A stretch of DNA of 64,000 nucleotides from the NCBI GenBank assembly GCA_023409735.1, contig JAEYRB010000003.1, positions 6,694 through 70,693 of the forward strand. The letters run 5' to 3'. This document shows, piece after piece, positions 14,815 through 23,661 of this stretch. Numbering within the stretch: position 1 is the first letter of the stretch; each line of letters starts with the position of its first letter. The position numbers and the translations under genes were made by a program. The notes under the pieces are model-generated. The model ran no database searches and had not been told where the DNA came from. It saw only the letters and a list, made by a program, of their open reading frames with translations. Origin of the DNA: Bacillota bacterium. Lineage in GTDB: Bacteria; Bacillota; Clostridia; Acetivibrionales; DTU013.

Positions 14815-16740
14815 ATGCTTGAATTAACAATGTATAATGCACTGAAGCATTATGGAGATAACCTTGTACTTGACAATGCCACTTTTACGCTTTATGAAGG
14901 TGAAAAAGCCGGTATTGTGGGCGCAAACGGGAGCGGGAAAAGCACTATTTTGAAGCTGTTGGCGGGCATTGAACCAATGGATGTAGACTATAGAAAAATA
15001 TGCGAGGGCAAGAGTAGGATTTCCTATCCTAAAGGGACAACTATAGCCTATCTTGAGCAAATATCAAGCTATCCGGAGGGTTTCAAGGTAAAAGATATTC
15101 TCAATCTTGCGTTCCGGGAGCTTTATGACCTGGAAGAGCAGATGAGAAGTCTGGAAGGTGAGATGGAGTATTTGCAGGGTGAACCCCTTGAAACAGTATT
15201 AAAACAATATAGCCGGCTGCAGCATAGCTATGATGCTAAAGGCGGGTATGACAGAGATGAAAAATTTAGTAAGGTATGTATCGGTCTTAAGTTCGATGAA
15301 GCTTTTTTGCAAAAGGAATACGATATACTAAGCGGTGGTGAAAGAACAACTGTAAACCTCGGAAAGATTTTGCTGGAAAGCTCTGATATACTGCTTCTTG
15401 ATGAGCCTACAAACCATTTGGACATGGACTCGGTTGAGTGGCTTGAAAAATATCTCAAGGGCTACAGGGGGATTGTGATTATTGTATCTCATGATAGGTA
15501 TTTTCTGGACAAGGTAGTTACAAAAGTTGTGGAGGTAGAAGACAAAAGGTGCGAAACGTATGATGGAAATTATTCTGATTATGTAGCGCAGAAAGAAAGA
15601 AATATGCTGCTGCAACTTGAGAACTATAAGGATCAAAAGAAGAAAATCACCTCCATGGAAAACGCTATCAAGGATTTGAGAGATTGGGCCCAAAGAGCGG
15701 ACAATAACAAGTTTTTCAGAAGAGCATTAAGCATGCAGAGAAGGCTTGAAAAAATGGAGAGAATAGACAGGCCGGTCTTAGAAAGGAAGAATATTAGTAT
15801 CAATTTCAAATCCACAGAACGATCAGGTTATGAAACAGTTAAGGTAAGCGGCCTGACGAAAAGCTTTGGAAGCATAACTATCCTTGAAAATGCTGACTTG
15901 TACATTACACTGGGTGAACGAGTTGCTCTCATTGGCCCCAATGGCAGCGGCAAATCTACATTTATAAAGGTTCTTCTGGGAGAGATTGAAGCAGATAATG
16001 GCAAGCTGCAGCTTGGGGCAAATGTGAAGCTGGCATACTTACCGCAGCATATATCCTTCAACAATGAAGAGGATACTGTAATCGAATGTCTCAGGGAAAA
16101 CAAATATCTTTTGGAGGGGAAAGCCCGTGAATACCTTTCAAGGTTTATGTTTTTCGGTAGAGATCCATATAAAAAGGTGAAGCACTTGTCAGGAGGAGAA
16201 AAGGTAAGACTTAAGCTGGCTTTGCTGCTGTATGAGGAAATAAATTTATTGATATTGGATGAGCCTACCAACCACCTTGATATTGACTCGATCGAAGTGC
16301 TGGAGGAGGCCTTGGAGGAGTTTGAGGGCACTTTGCTGTTTGTATCCCATGATAGATACTTTATAAATAAGGTGTGCAGCCGCGTAGTTGCAATTGAAGA
16401 TAATAAGCTGGTTAATTATGAGGGTAATTATGATGATTATAAGAATAAGAAAATTGAACGTGACCTGCTAATTCAACAACCGCAGACCATCAAAAAGCCT
16501 TCAATCAAAAGGGATGCCCCTGCTTGCGATAAAATAAAATGTGAGATGGACATGTGCAGGCTGGAAAGTGATATAAAGCTTCTCGAGGCTGAGGTAAAAG
16601 ATGTTGAGAAATGTATGTATGCGCCCGGGGTCAGCCATGATGAGCTATACGAGCTATATCGCAAAAAAGAAGAAATTAACAAGAAATTGGATAAATTGCT
16701 TGAGCAGTGGATGAGTTCAGATAATAGGGCTGAAGTATAG
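14815..16740 (+). CDS. ABC-F family ATP-binding protein
   Basis: 641-residue soluble protein with two ABC cassettes and no membrane domain. Cassette 1 has Walker A GANGSGKST (residues 36-44), signature LSGGERT and Walker B ILLLDEPTNHLDM. Cassette 2 has GPNGSGKST, LSGGEKVRLKL and LLILDEPTNHLDI. Each ends with a VSHDRYF switch. The basic coiled linker between them (about residues 255-330) is the P-site-tRNA-interaction motif region of ABC-F proteins. A C-terminal charged coiled-coil (about 560-635) is present. ABC-F proteins bind the ribosomal E site and act in translation rescue or antibiotic protection. Which one cannot be decided here, though arr lies 2.6 kb downstream. AGAGGA precedes the ATG. 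Confidence 0.9.
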   Translation: MLELTMYNALKHYGDNLVLDNATFTLYEGEKAGIVGANGSGKSTILKLLAGIEPMDVDYRKICEGKSRISYPKGTTIAYLEQISSYPEGFKVKDILNLAFRELYDLEEQMRSLEGEMEYLQGEPLETVLKQYSRLQHSYDAKGGYDRDEKFSKVCIGLKFDEAFLQKEYDILSGGERTTVNLGKILLESSDILLLDEPTNHLDMDSVEWLEKYLKGYRGIVIIVSHDRYFLDKVVTKVVEVEDKRCETYDGNYSDYVAQKERNMLLQLENYKDQKKKITSMENAIKDLRDWAQRADNNKFFRRALSMQRRLEKMERIDRPVLERKNISINFKSTERSGYETVKVSGLTKSFGSITILENADLYITLGERVALIGPNGSGKSTFIKVLLGEIEADNGKLQLGANVKLAYLPQHISFNNEEDTVIECLRENKYLLEGKAREYLSRFMFFGRDPYKKVKHLSGGEKVRLKLALLLYEEINLLILDEPTNHLDIDSIEVLEEALEEFEGTLLFVSHDRYFINKVCSRVVAIEDNKLVNYEGNYDDYKNKKIERDLLIQQPQTIKKPSIKRDAPACDKIKCEMDMCRLESDIKLLEAEVKDVEKCMYAPGVSHDELYELYRKKEEINKKLDKLLEQWMSSDNRAEV

Positions 16741-16864
16741 GTGATTTTCTGTCATATAAAAAAACGGCATATACCTGTGTCGGTTTTTTTGTTAGAGTAA
16801 AATACAAAAATCATCTCTTTACTGTTAAAATTTGATAAAATACAAGAAGAAGGAGGAAACAGCC

Positions 16865-17401
16865 ATGTCAAACGAAGAACTGGTCAATATATTGAAAGTG
16901 CGTTTTGAGAGTAATATGGACCGCCATAAAGATCTTGAATGGGCCAAAGTACAAGAGAAGCTGGAGACTAATATAGAGAAACTGCGGTCACTCAATGAAA
17001 TGGAAATCACCGGAGGCGAACCGGATGTTGTTGGTTATGATGAGTTGACACAAGAATACATTTTTTGTGATTGCTCATCGGAAAGTCCTAAAGGCCGCAG
17101 AAGCCTTTGCTACGACCACGAAGCTCTTGAATCAAGGAAAGAGAATAGACCTAAAAACAATGTAGTTGATATAGCTGCTGCTATTGGTATTGAACTTTTA
17201 ACAGAAGAAGAATATCGGAGTTTACAGCAGCTTGGAAGGTTTGACACTAAAACATCAAGCTGGATAAAAACACCTCCTGAGATTAGAAAACTCGGCGGAG
17301 CTCTTTTTTGTGACCGGCGCTATGACCGTGTCTTTGTGTATCATAACGGTGCAGATTCTTACTATGGAGCTAGGGGATTCCGTGGTTCGTTAAGGGTATA
17401 G
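16865..17401 (+). CDS. DUF4256 domain protein
   Basis: 178-residue cytosolic protein resembling the DUF4256 family over its whole length. Features are LVNILKVRFESNMDRHKDLEW at the start, GGEPDVVGYDE, FCDCSSESPKGRRSLCYD, and SWIKTPPEIRKLGGALFCDRR with FVYHNGADSYYGARGFRG at the end. Function is unknown. ATG 16865 has AGGAGG 9 bases upstream. It lies 66 bases before arr, and both may share a transcript. Confidence 0.8.
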   Translation: MSNEELVNILKVRFESNMDRHKDLEWAKVQEKLETNIEKLRSLNEMEITGGEPDVVGYDELTQEYIFCDCSSESPKGRRSLCYDHEALESRKENRPKNNVVDIAAAIGIELLTEEEYRSLQQLGRFDTKTSSWIKTPPEIRKLGGALFCDRRYDRVFVYHNGADSYYGARGFRGSLRV

Positions 17402-17467
17402 ATGCACGGAACAAACCGTTTACAGGTAATGGCAACAGCTGTTTATCACGAAGGGAGGGGATAAGAA

Positions 17468-17902
17468 GTGAATATAAAAAACGAGCAGATACAGTCCGGA
17501 ACATTAGACCCCGGGCCTTTTTACCACGGTACAAAAGCCGTCCTGAAGCCGGGAGACTTGCTGGTACCTGGCTATAGCTCTAATTATGGTGAGGGAAAGA
17601 AGGCTAATTATGTCTATCTGACCGCTACATTGGATGCGGCTACGTGGGGAGCCGAACTGGCATTGGGAGACGAACCTGGCCGAATTTATCGTGTAGAGCC
17701 CACAGGTCCCATTGAGGATGATCCCAATCTGACGGACAAGAAATTTCCGGGAAACCCAACGAGATCCTACCGGACGCAACATCCACTGCGAGTAGTTGAC
17801 GAGGTGCTTGAATGGGAGGGGCATTCTCCAGAGGCACTCAAAACCATGAGAGATCACCTTGCAGAGCTTAAACGGCTCGGTATTGAAGCAATCAATGATT
17901 AA
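17468..17902 (+). CDS. arr: NAD(+)--rifampin ADP-ribosyltransferase
   Basis: 144-residue enzyme that inactivates rifamycins by ADP-ribosylating the ansa-chain hydroxyl using NAD. It matches the Arr family end to end: FYHGTKAVLKPGDLLVPG (residues 18-35), SNYGEGKKANYVYLTATLDA, WGAELALG, GRIYRVEPTGPIEDDPNLTD and KFPGNPTRSYRTQHPLRVV. Length is typical and no key motif is broken, so it should be active. The start is GTG at 17468 behind a GGGAGGGG ribosome site. Codon use looks slightly more GC-rich than in the neighbours, consistent with acquisition, but this is only an impression. Confidence 0.93.
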   Translation: MNIKNEQIQSGTLDPGPFYHGTKAVLKPGDLLVPGYSSNYGEGKKANYVYLTATLDAATWGAELALGDEPGRIYRVEPTGPIEDDPNLTDKKFPGNPTRSYRTQHPLRVVDEVLEWEGHSPEALKTMRDHLAELKRLGIEAIND

Positions 17903-18016
17903 TGCTCATGATACTTGGTAGGATTTAGTTTTTAGGAGGATCTTCCAGCGCCATGGCTGCCCTTGCTGTGCCAATTGATCGTCTTTTATAGAAAAATATA
18001 GGGATAAAGTATTATC

Positions 18017-18063
18017 TTGACATTCCTACACTTGTCGATTATAATAATCGACAAGTGTAGGAA
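18017..18063 (+). promoter_or_regulatory. BlaI-type operator embedded in a consensus promoter
   Basis: TTGACA (18017-18022), 17-nt spacer, TATAAT (18040-18045). A perfect 19-bp inverted repeat, 18023-18041 against 18045-18063 with a 3-nt centre, occupies the spacer and -10. Each arm contains a TACA-N2-TGT-like site as in BlaI/MecI operators. Binding of the BlaI-like product encoded 22 bases downstream would block RNA polymerase, giving autorepression. Confidence 0.85.
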
Positions 18064-18084
18064 TTTTTTCAAGGAGAGTATTCT

Positions 18085-18468
18085 ATGATTCAATTAACAG
18101 AGGCTGAATGGGAAGTTATGAAAATCCTTTGGCATAATGAAAATAGTTCTTTATCTGATATTGTTAGAATTGCAAATGATAACAGTATTCCATGGGCAAT
18201 GAATACTGTACATACTCTTTTGAAAAGGTTAATTAATAAAAACGCAGTAGTTGTTGACAAGTCCATGTCGCCACATAAATATAGATCAATTATTGATCAG
18301 CAGCAGTGCGGTGTTGCAGAGGCAACAAAACTAATCAACCGTATATATAGCGGCTCAATCAGCAAAATGTTTTCATCCCTCATGTCTTCAGAAAGTATTA
18401 CTGAAGAGGAATTACTCAAACTTAAAAGAATGATCGATGGCTTAGGTGAAAGCAAAAAGGGGAAATAA
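18085..18468 (+). CDS. BlaI/MecI/CopY-family repressor
   Basis: 127-residue winged-helix repressor. LTEAEWEVMKILWHNENSSLSDIV (residues 4-27) and PWAMNTVHTLLKRLINKNAVVVDK are the DNA-binding signature. The C-terminal helices (EATKLINRIYSGSISKMFSSL) form the dimerisation region, which holds the usual proteolysis site in BlaI. AAGGAG precedes the ATG. It is followed after 3 bases by the M56 peptidase gene, the classic repressor-sensor arrangement, and its probable operator overlaps the promoter. Confidence 0.92.
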   Translation: MIQLTEAEWEVMKILWHNENSSLSDIVRIANDNSIPWAMNTVHTLLKRLINKNAVVVDKSMSPHKYRSIIDQQQCGVAEATKLINRIYSGSISKMFSSLMSSESITEEELLKLKRMIDGLGESKKGK

Positions 18469-18471
18469 ACA

Positions 18472-19557
18472 ATGATAATGGAAATAGTAAAGTTCCTATG
18501 CGCCCTGTTTTATACAACATTGTATTCAACTGTGGTCATTATAATCATTTTATTGATCAGAAAACTATTTGGCGCAAAATTATGGATCGATGGAAGAATG
18601 ACACTATGGCTGCTCGCGGTCATTGTTATGATAATACCGGCATATTCTGATTACAAATACAGTTTAGTACTAGATAATCACCCTATCCCGCCATTTAATA
18701 TCCGATTTAATCAAATAGTAAAATTGGATGGTGACTTTTTCAGGCCTACCGGGGATGTTGAGGCAGTTTTCAGTGCTTGGAACGGTTACGGATGGAACAG
18801 ATTTTTAGGGGACGGCAAAGTGATAGGACTTGTTATTTTTTCCATATGGATTATTTGCACTATTACTTTTATAATCTGGCAGCTATTCATATTAACAAGG
18901 TTAAAAAATAAAATCCGGAAATTTAGTTTTTGTGATGACAAATCAATAGTGAACTTTATAGAAAGTGAACGATTATTTTGGGGAATCAACAGGGATATCC
19001 CAATCATAATTGCACCGCAAAACTTAATAAAAGAAATACGGTGTCCATCTGTTGTCGATGTGAGACACCCAGTCATTATTATTCCACTGGAGCAGTGGCA
19101 GCTATTGACACCAGCAGAAAGATGTGCAGCTATTACACATGAGCTGATTCACGTCAAATATAATGACAACATTAAAAACTATATTTTACTATTGATACAG
19201 GCAATACACTGGTTTAATCCTTTTGTTTGGCTTGCGTTAAAATACCTCCGTCAGGACATTGAAGCGTTCCGCGACAGCAATATCATAAGAAATTTAAAGG
19301 ATCAGGATATCCAGTCTTATGCCAGTGCCATATTGCACATTGCTGAATTGAACAGTAAGAAATACTCTGTTCGGCCTCATTGCGGCATGCTTTGTTCAAG
19401 CGGCACAGGGCTAAGGATAAGCCTGATGAGTGAAAGAAACAGGAAGTCTATTCTTGTAGGAATCATATTAACAGTATTATGTGCAATTATTGTTTTTGCA
19501 ATTTCCTATAAATTCAAGCTCGATTTCATCGGCACATATATAACGGTAGCTCCGTAG
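18472..19557 (+). CDS. BlaR1/MecR1-like M56 membrane metallopeptidase (no penicillin-binding domain)
   Basis: 361-residue integral membrane protease expected to cleave the BlaI-like repressor upon a signal. Hydrophobic helices lie at residues about 5-33, 43-57, 115-142 and 327-347. The zinc motif HELIH is at 223-227, with downstream FRDSN (266-270) in the position of the M56 third-ligand region. Unlike BlaR1 (about 600 residues), it ends about 15 residues after the last helix and lacks the extracellular beta-lactam sensor domain, so what it senses is unknown. No beta-lactamase or PBP2a gene is nearby. It is cotranscribed with the repressor. Confidence 0.85.
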   Translation: MIMEIVKFLCALFYTTLYSTVVIIIILLIRKLFGAKLWIDGRMTLWLLAVIVMIIPAYSDYKYSLVLDNHPIPPFNIRFNQIVKLDGDFFRPTGDVEAVFSAWNGYGWNRFLGDGKVIGLVIFSIWIICTITFIIWQLFILTRLKNKIRKFSFCDDKSIVNFIESERLFWGINRDIPIIIAPQNLIKEIRCPSVVDVRHPVIIIPLEQWQLLTPAERCAAITHELIHVKYNDNIKNYILLLIQAIHWFNPFVWLALKYLRQDIEAFRDSNIIRNLKDQDIQSYASAILHIAELNSKKYSVRPHCGMLCSSGTGLRISLMSERNRKSILVGIILTVLCAIIVFAISYKFKLDFIGTYITVAP

Positions 19558-19781
19558 TTTGCTTTTTTGTGCTGTCGCATGTATGTCCCGTTATTATTGA
19601 CATGAAAATATCCTCCCGTGACTTTGTGTTTTTTCACAGAAGCAACTATGTTGTAATAGAACCTGTTCATATACTAGAAGCTTTTTATATAGATGTGAAG
19701 GTATAAGGGCTTTCTTGATGACAGATGGACAGCAAGAGTTGCCTTTTACAATAAAAGTTGATCGTATCATATGTACACTAT

Positions 19782-20951
19782 TTATCTCTGTGATTTGCAG
19801 TACTCTACGATACCGTTTGCGATTCCGCGTACCATCTTTTCCTGATATGCTTCGGAACTTAATAGCTCGTCTTCCTGCGGGTTTGACATGAATCCCATTT
19901 CTACAAGAACCATTGGCCTGGAGCACCAGTTAAAGCCTGAAAGATCACTTCTTTTTATAACGCCTCTGCTTTTAGCCTCCGTTGCTTTTACAAAATGCTG
20001 CAGGATCAAATCACCGGCTGCCTTGCTTCTATCCAGTATGCTTTTATCTGTAATAGATCCACTGCTCGGAATGAGTACAGATACTCCTTGTACAGACTTG
20101 TTAGTTGATCCGTCGGCATGTATGCGAAGATATAAATCTGCATTGGAATCATTGGCTTTTTGCGCCCTTTCGGCATTGCTTATATTTACCTCATTGACGG
20201 TGCGGGTCATGACAACCTCGGCGCCAAGTTCTTCAAGATATTTTTGCAGCTTTAGTGAAACCGCCAGGTTCAATTTATATTCCGGTATCCTGGTCTTAAC
20301 CCCCTGAGTTCCGCTTGAGCACTTTGTTTTCATATCGTCGGAGCCGGGAGCGATCGGTTCCTTCTCATAATTCCCCTTTTGCTGGTGTCCTGGGTCAATA
20401 CAAATTACAAAGCCGCTCAGAATTGAATTCTGCTCAGGTTTATTTTCAGCTGCGGAAGCTGTATTAGTTTTACCAGTATTATTCTGAAGGTTAGCATTAT
20501 CTATACCTGTACCTGTACCGTCTCCAACTGATACCTCATTTGATTGACTATTTGAGTGGGAAGAATATGACGAATTCACCTCAAATTCGCTTCTGTGACG
20601 GCTTTCTTCCTCTACAGCAGGTGTGCTTCTGTGACGGCTTTCTTCCTCTACAGCAGGTGTGCTGCCGGATATTTCTGATGCCGGAGACATAAGATCGCGT
20701 TCAGTATGAGTGATCTCTGCGCCTGAGGCGTTAGTCTTTGTATCAGTATTGTTTACAGCATTAGCAGCGCTTTCATCCGAAGCTGAAGTTTTCAAGCCTG
20801 TTTTATCCGGGGTGGCAACATTAGCCGATTCTACCGATGTGTCCCCATGAATGGTTTCATTTCCTGATACGTCCCTAAAATAATACAGTGAAGCACAAAG
20901 GGCGGTCATAAGTATTATAACGATGAAAATTGCATTGCTTTTTTTCCGCAT
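19782..20951 (-). CDS. N-acetylmuramoyl-L-alanine amidase (Amidase_3), membrane-anchored
   Basis: 389-residue zinc amidase cutting the bond between muramic acid and the peptide stem of peptidoglycan. An N-terminal transmembrane helix (residues 8-25) is followed by a 150-residue Ser/Thr/Asn/Glu-rich spacer. The catalytic domain runs from about 178. Zinc ligands are H189 (IDPGHQ), E224 (PEYKLN) and H278 (RIHADG), and the catalytic glutamate is E351 (VEMGFMSN). All key residues are present. The spacer has an exact 12-residue duplication. It is downstream of the zinc dehydrogenase on the same strand but 355 bases away, so probably separately expressed. Confidence 0.92.
   Translation of the reverse strand: MRKKSNAIFIVIILMTALCASLYYFRDVSGNETIHGDTSVESANVATPDKTGLKTSASDESAANAVNNTDTKTNASGAEITHTERDLMSPASEISGSTPAVEEESRHRSTPAVEEESRHRSEFEVNSSYSSHSNSQSNEVSVGDGTGTGIDNANLQNNTGKTNTASAAENKPEQNSILSGFVICIDPGHQQKGNYEKEPIAPGSDDMKTKCSSGTQGVKTRIPEYKLNLAVSLKLQKYLEELGAEVVMTRTVNEVNISNAERAQKANDSNADLYLRIHADGSTNKSVQGVSVLIPSSGSITDKSILDRSKAAGDLILQHFVKATEAKSRGVIKRSDLSGFNWCSRPMVLVEMGFMSNPQEDELLSSEAYQEKMVRGIANGIVEYCKSQR
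20589..20660. repeat. 36-bp exact tandem repeat in the amidase spacer
   Basis: Units 20589-20624 and 20625-20660 encode STPAVEEESRHR twice. It is an in-frame duplication in the non-catalytic linker, likely a recent slippage event. Confidence 0.9.
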
Positions 20952-21306
20952 AGTAACTTGATAGACATGGCTTTAGCTCTGCCCAGTACCTCCCGAGAAT
21001 GATGTCGATGTTCTGTTTAAACGAAAATGCTTGTGTAATACAATTATAGCCCAACTCCATCATTATAGCATAGGTAATTGTTGACAATATGCCATGAAAG
21101 TTTTCGATTGCATTACATGATAATGCTTGTATAGTACAATTCATCATTCTTATAGCCATTTATGATGCTTATAAACGAGTTACATTTAAAAAGTCCTAAA
21201 AAATCGATACTTGTCACAAGAGAAGTATACTGTTCAGGAAGGAGTTTCTGCCAGTTAAACAATCCGATTTTATACTTTTCGCAGCATGGATCCCGTTTGT
21301 AAAGTT
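20952..21306. other. intergenic stretch between amidase and dehydrogenase
   Basis: AT-rich. Two TATAAT-like hexamers on the minus strand (complement of 21043-21048 and 21062-21067) are candidate -10 elements for the amidase, without convincing -35 partners. No gene is supported. Confidence 0.4.
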
Positions 21307-22437
21307 TTATGGCTTCAATATGACCTTTATACAATTGTCCTTTTTTTCATCAAATATAGCGTATGCATGTTCTCCCTTATCAAGTGACAGCTTATGAGTT
21401 ATTATATCTGTAGCGTCAAATCTGCCTTCCTTTATCAGGCTTAGAATTCTTCCAACATAGGTGTGCGCAGGGCACTGTCCCATCTTCAAAGTAATGTTCC
21501 TTGCAAAGAAGTCACCCAATGGGAACATATTATACCTTGCACCATAAACGCCAACCATAGATACAGTTCCACCTTTTCTTACAGCTTGAGTTGCTATTTC
21601 AATTGCCGATTTTGAACCGCCCTGAAGCTTAAGAGCAGTTTCAATCATTTCAAAGGTTGTCATTTTACCGTCCATTCCTACACAATCGATAACAACATCA
21701 GCTCCGCCGTGGGTTATTTCTTTTATATATTCTCCCGTGTTCTCATGTTGTTCGAAATTTATTACTTCTACATTATTGTACTTTTTTGCATGCTCCAGGC
21801 GGTAATTTATATAATCAACAGCAATAATACGTTTCGCTCCATGAAAGGCTGCCCACTTCATAGCTAAAAGACCGACAGGCCCACAGCCTAATACGACAAC
21901 CGTATCATCCTTTTTTACTCCGCCATTTTCCACTCCCCAATATGAGGTCGGAAGTATATCTGTCAGAAAAAGTACTTGTTCATCAGTCAGCTCTTCAGGG
22001 ATAACCGTTGGCCCTACATTGGCATAGGGAACTCGGAGATATTCTGCCTGCCCGCCATCGTATCCTCCATAAGTTTTGCTGTAGCCTAAAATTCCTCCGA
22101 CCTCACCATTTGCATTTGAATTATCACATTGGCTCCAAAGATCATGCTTACAGTACCAGCAGTGTCCGCAGGAAACAGGAAAGGGGATGATGACTCTATC
22201 ACCCTTTTTAACTCTGGAGACATCTTTCCCGGCTTCCTCTACAATACCCATAGTTTCATGTCCTAGAATAAAGCCTTTGGGCATGTTCGGTATCATGCCA
22301 TGTATAAGATGAAGATCAGAGCCGCATATGGCTGTGGAAGTGACTTTTACTATAATGTCATCTGCATTCTTTATTTGTGGATCACCGACATTTTTCACCT
22401 TTACATCCTTTATACCTTCATACACTATAGCTTTCAT
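21307..22437 (-). CDS. zinc-dependent alcohol dehydrogenase (MDR family, formaldehyde/threonine-dehydrogenase-like)
   Basis: 376-residue cytosolic NAD(P)-dependent medium-chain dehydrogenase. Catalytic zinc ligands lie in TAICGSDLHL and GHETMG. The structural zinc loop is CGHCWYCKHDLWSQC, and the Rossmann motif is VVVLGCGPVGLLAM. The insertion pattern (ILPTSYWGVENGGV, and ETALKLQGGS before the C-terminal strand) resembles the formaldehyde-dehydrogenase-like subgroup that annotation pipelines often call glutathione-dependent, but the substrate is uncertain. ATG 22437 has GGAGG 7 bases upstream. A decayed copy of its 3' part lies immediately upstream at 22612-22833. Confidence 0.85.
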   Translation of the reverse strand: MKAIVYEGIKDVKVKNVGDPQIKNADDIIVKVTSTAICGSDLHLIHGMIPNMPKGFILGHETMGIVEEAGKDVSRVKKGDRVIIPFPVSCGHCWYCKHDLWSQCDNSNANGEVGGILGYSKTYGGYDGGQAEYLRVPYANVGPTVIPEELTDEQVLFLTDILPTSYWGVENGGVKKDDTVVVLGCGPVGLLAMKWAAFHGAKRIIAVDYINYRLEHAKKYNNVEVINFEQHENTGEYIKEITHGGADVVIDCVGMDGKMTTFEMIETALKLQGGSKSAIEIATQAVRKGGTVSMVGVYGARYNMFPLGDFFARNITLKMGQCPAHTYVGRILSLIKEGRFDATDIITHKLSLDKGEHAYAIFDEKKDNCIKVILKP

Positions 22438-22611
22438 GTTATACCTCCATATTAATATTGGAATTAGCTTTTCCAATATAAGTATAAGTATTCGGTAAAG
22501 TGCTAGATCTTAATTTCCGATACAAGAATATTTCATCATAAATAAATAGAAACAATACCTGACCTTTTATCAAAATATATTAAAAGATCTGGAAAAGTAA
22601 AAAGGTGAGAG

Positions 22612-22833
22612 ATGCATGTTCACCTTTATCAAGTGAAAGCTTATGGGTTATAATATCTGTAGCGTCAAATTTTCTCTCTTTATCAGGCTTAGAATTCTTC
22701 CAACATAGGTGTGAGCAGGGCGCTGTCCCATTTTAAAGTAACATTCCTTGCAAAGAAGTCACCCAACGGGAACATATTATACCTTGCACCATAAACGCCA
22801 ACATAGATACAGTTCCACCTTTTCTTACAGCTG
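22612..22833 (-). pseudogene. decayed partial copy of the zinc dehydrogenase C-terminus
   Basis: About 220 bases align closely (roughly nine in ten identical) with part of the intact gene at about 21361-21590, in the same orientation. The copy has several 1-3 base deletions that shift the frame. It encodes the segment around ITHKLSLDKGEH back to KGGTVSM. No start, stop or ribosome site is present. It lies in a 600-base stretch (22438-23039) with nothing else but regulatory signals for the XRE gene. Confidence 0.9.
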
Positions 22834-23006
22834 TGTGCTTAGTTGTTGGTAGGATGGATATATATAACATTGTGAAACGTCAATATGAGTCTCTCACTTT
22901 ACGAGTATATAAAGGTAGAATATGAGTAATAATTTAATTAAATCTAATAGGGCGAATGTAGTTCTAATAGCTTCTGTAAGTAACTTTGCAGCTTACTTAT
23001 ACTAAA

Positions 23007-23023
23007 AGAACGAGAATCGTTCT
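23007..23023 (+). promoter_or_regulatory. candidate operator of the XRE gene
   Basis: Perfect dyad AGAACGA-GAA-TCGTTCT just before the ribosome site of the XRE regulator, a typical position for autorepression. Confidence 0.5.
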
Positions 23024-23039
23024 GATAGGAGGTATGTTG

Positions 23040-23369
23040 ATGGATACGAAAGCCATAGGACAAAGAATTAAACAAGCAAGAGAAGCCAAAGGCTTAACCC
23101 AGGAACAATTAGCAGAAGAAGTTGCTCTGAGTGCGTCACACATAAGTGTTATTGAGCGGGGAATTAAAACACCGAGGCTAGAAACCTTTGTTGAGATTTT
23201 GAATATACTTAAAGTCGATGCAAATTTTGTCTTGTCTGATGTTCTGTCGGTATCGAATGAAATCGTAGCATCTTTTTTGTCCAATAAGTTATCTGCACTA
23301 CCTGAAGCTCATCAGAAGAAGATACTGAGAGTATTGGATATGATGATTCAAGAAATTAGCGAAATGTAG
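23040..23369 (+). CDS. XRE-family transcriptional regulator
   Basis: 109-residue cytosolic regulator. Residues 4-60 are a Cro/C1-type helix-turn-helix (IGQRIKQAREAKGLTQEQLAEEV, then LSASHISVIERGIKTPRLETFVEILNILKV). The C-terminal 45 residues are probably a dimerisation helix. Of two near ATGs, 23040 is preferred because AGGAGGT ends 8 bases before it. The ATG at 23034 would be only 1-2 bases from the ribosome site. It has its own terminator and a candidate operator. Confidence 0.88.
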   Translation: MDTKAIGQRIKQAREAKGLTQEQLAEEVALSASHISVIERGIKTPRLETFVEILNILKVDANFVLSDVLSVSNEIVASFLSNKLSALPEAHQKKILRVLDMMIQEISEM

Positions 23370-23381
23370 TTAGTCAAAAGG

Positions 23382-23413
23382 AGGGCTGAGAGATAACTTT
23401 CAGCCCTTTTTGA
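23382..23413 (+). terminator. terminator of the XRE gene
   Basis: AGGGCTGAGAG pairs with CTTTCAGCCCT (10 of 11) and continues into TTTTGAGTTT, 12 bases after the stop codon. Confidence 0.85.
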
Positions 23414-23661
23414 GTTTCTCCAAATTCAAATTATTAGTAAAATCGACGAATTATTTAGCCAAATAGGCCTTGCAGAACTACATTAATTCATGTAGAATTA
23501 GTTTTAATGAAATTTAACAATCATATTATGGCGATAATCGTCGAATTACTGGGACAGTTGCTAAAATCATTGGCGTGTCGGAATAAGGGAATCGTAAAAT
23601 AATTAATAAAACATTATCGGGTTGGAAACCTAAATGGTTTTACTCTCAGACTGGAGGAAAT

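Noticed and set aside
16758..16790. Terminator after the ABC-F gene
   Set aside because: The A-run and T-run can pair but the GC part (ACGGCA against TGTCGG) does not form a continuous stem; too weak to annotate.
21113..21334. 73-residue minus-strand frame overlapping the dehydrogenase 3' end
   Set aside because: It begins inside the dehydrogenase gene from a TTG, has no known similarity, and the rest of the gap looks non-coding.
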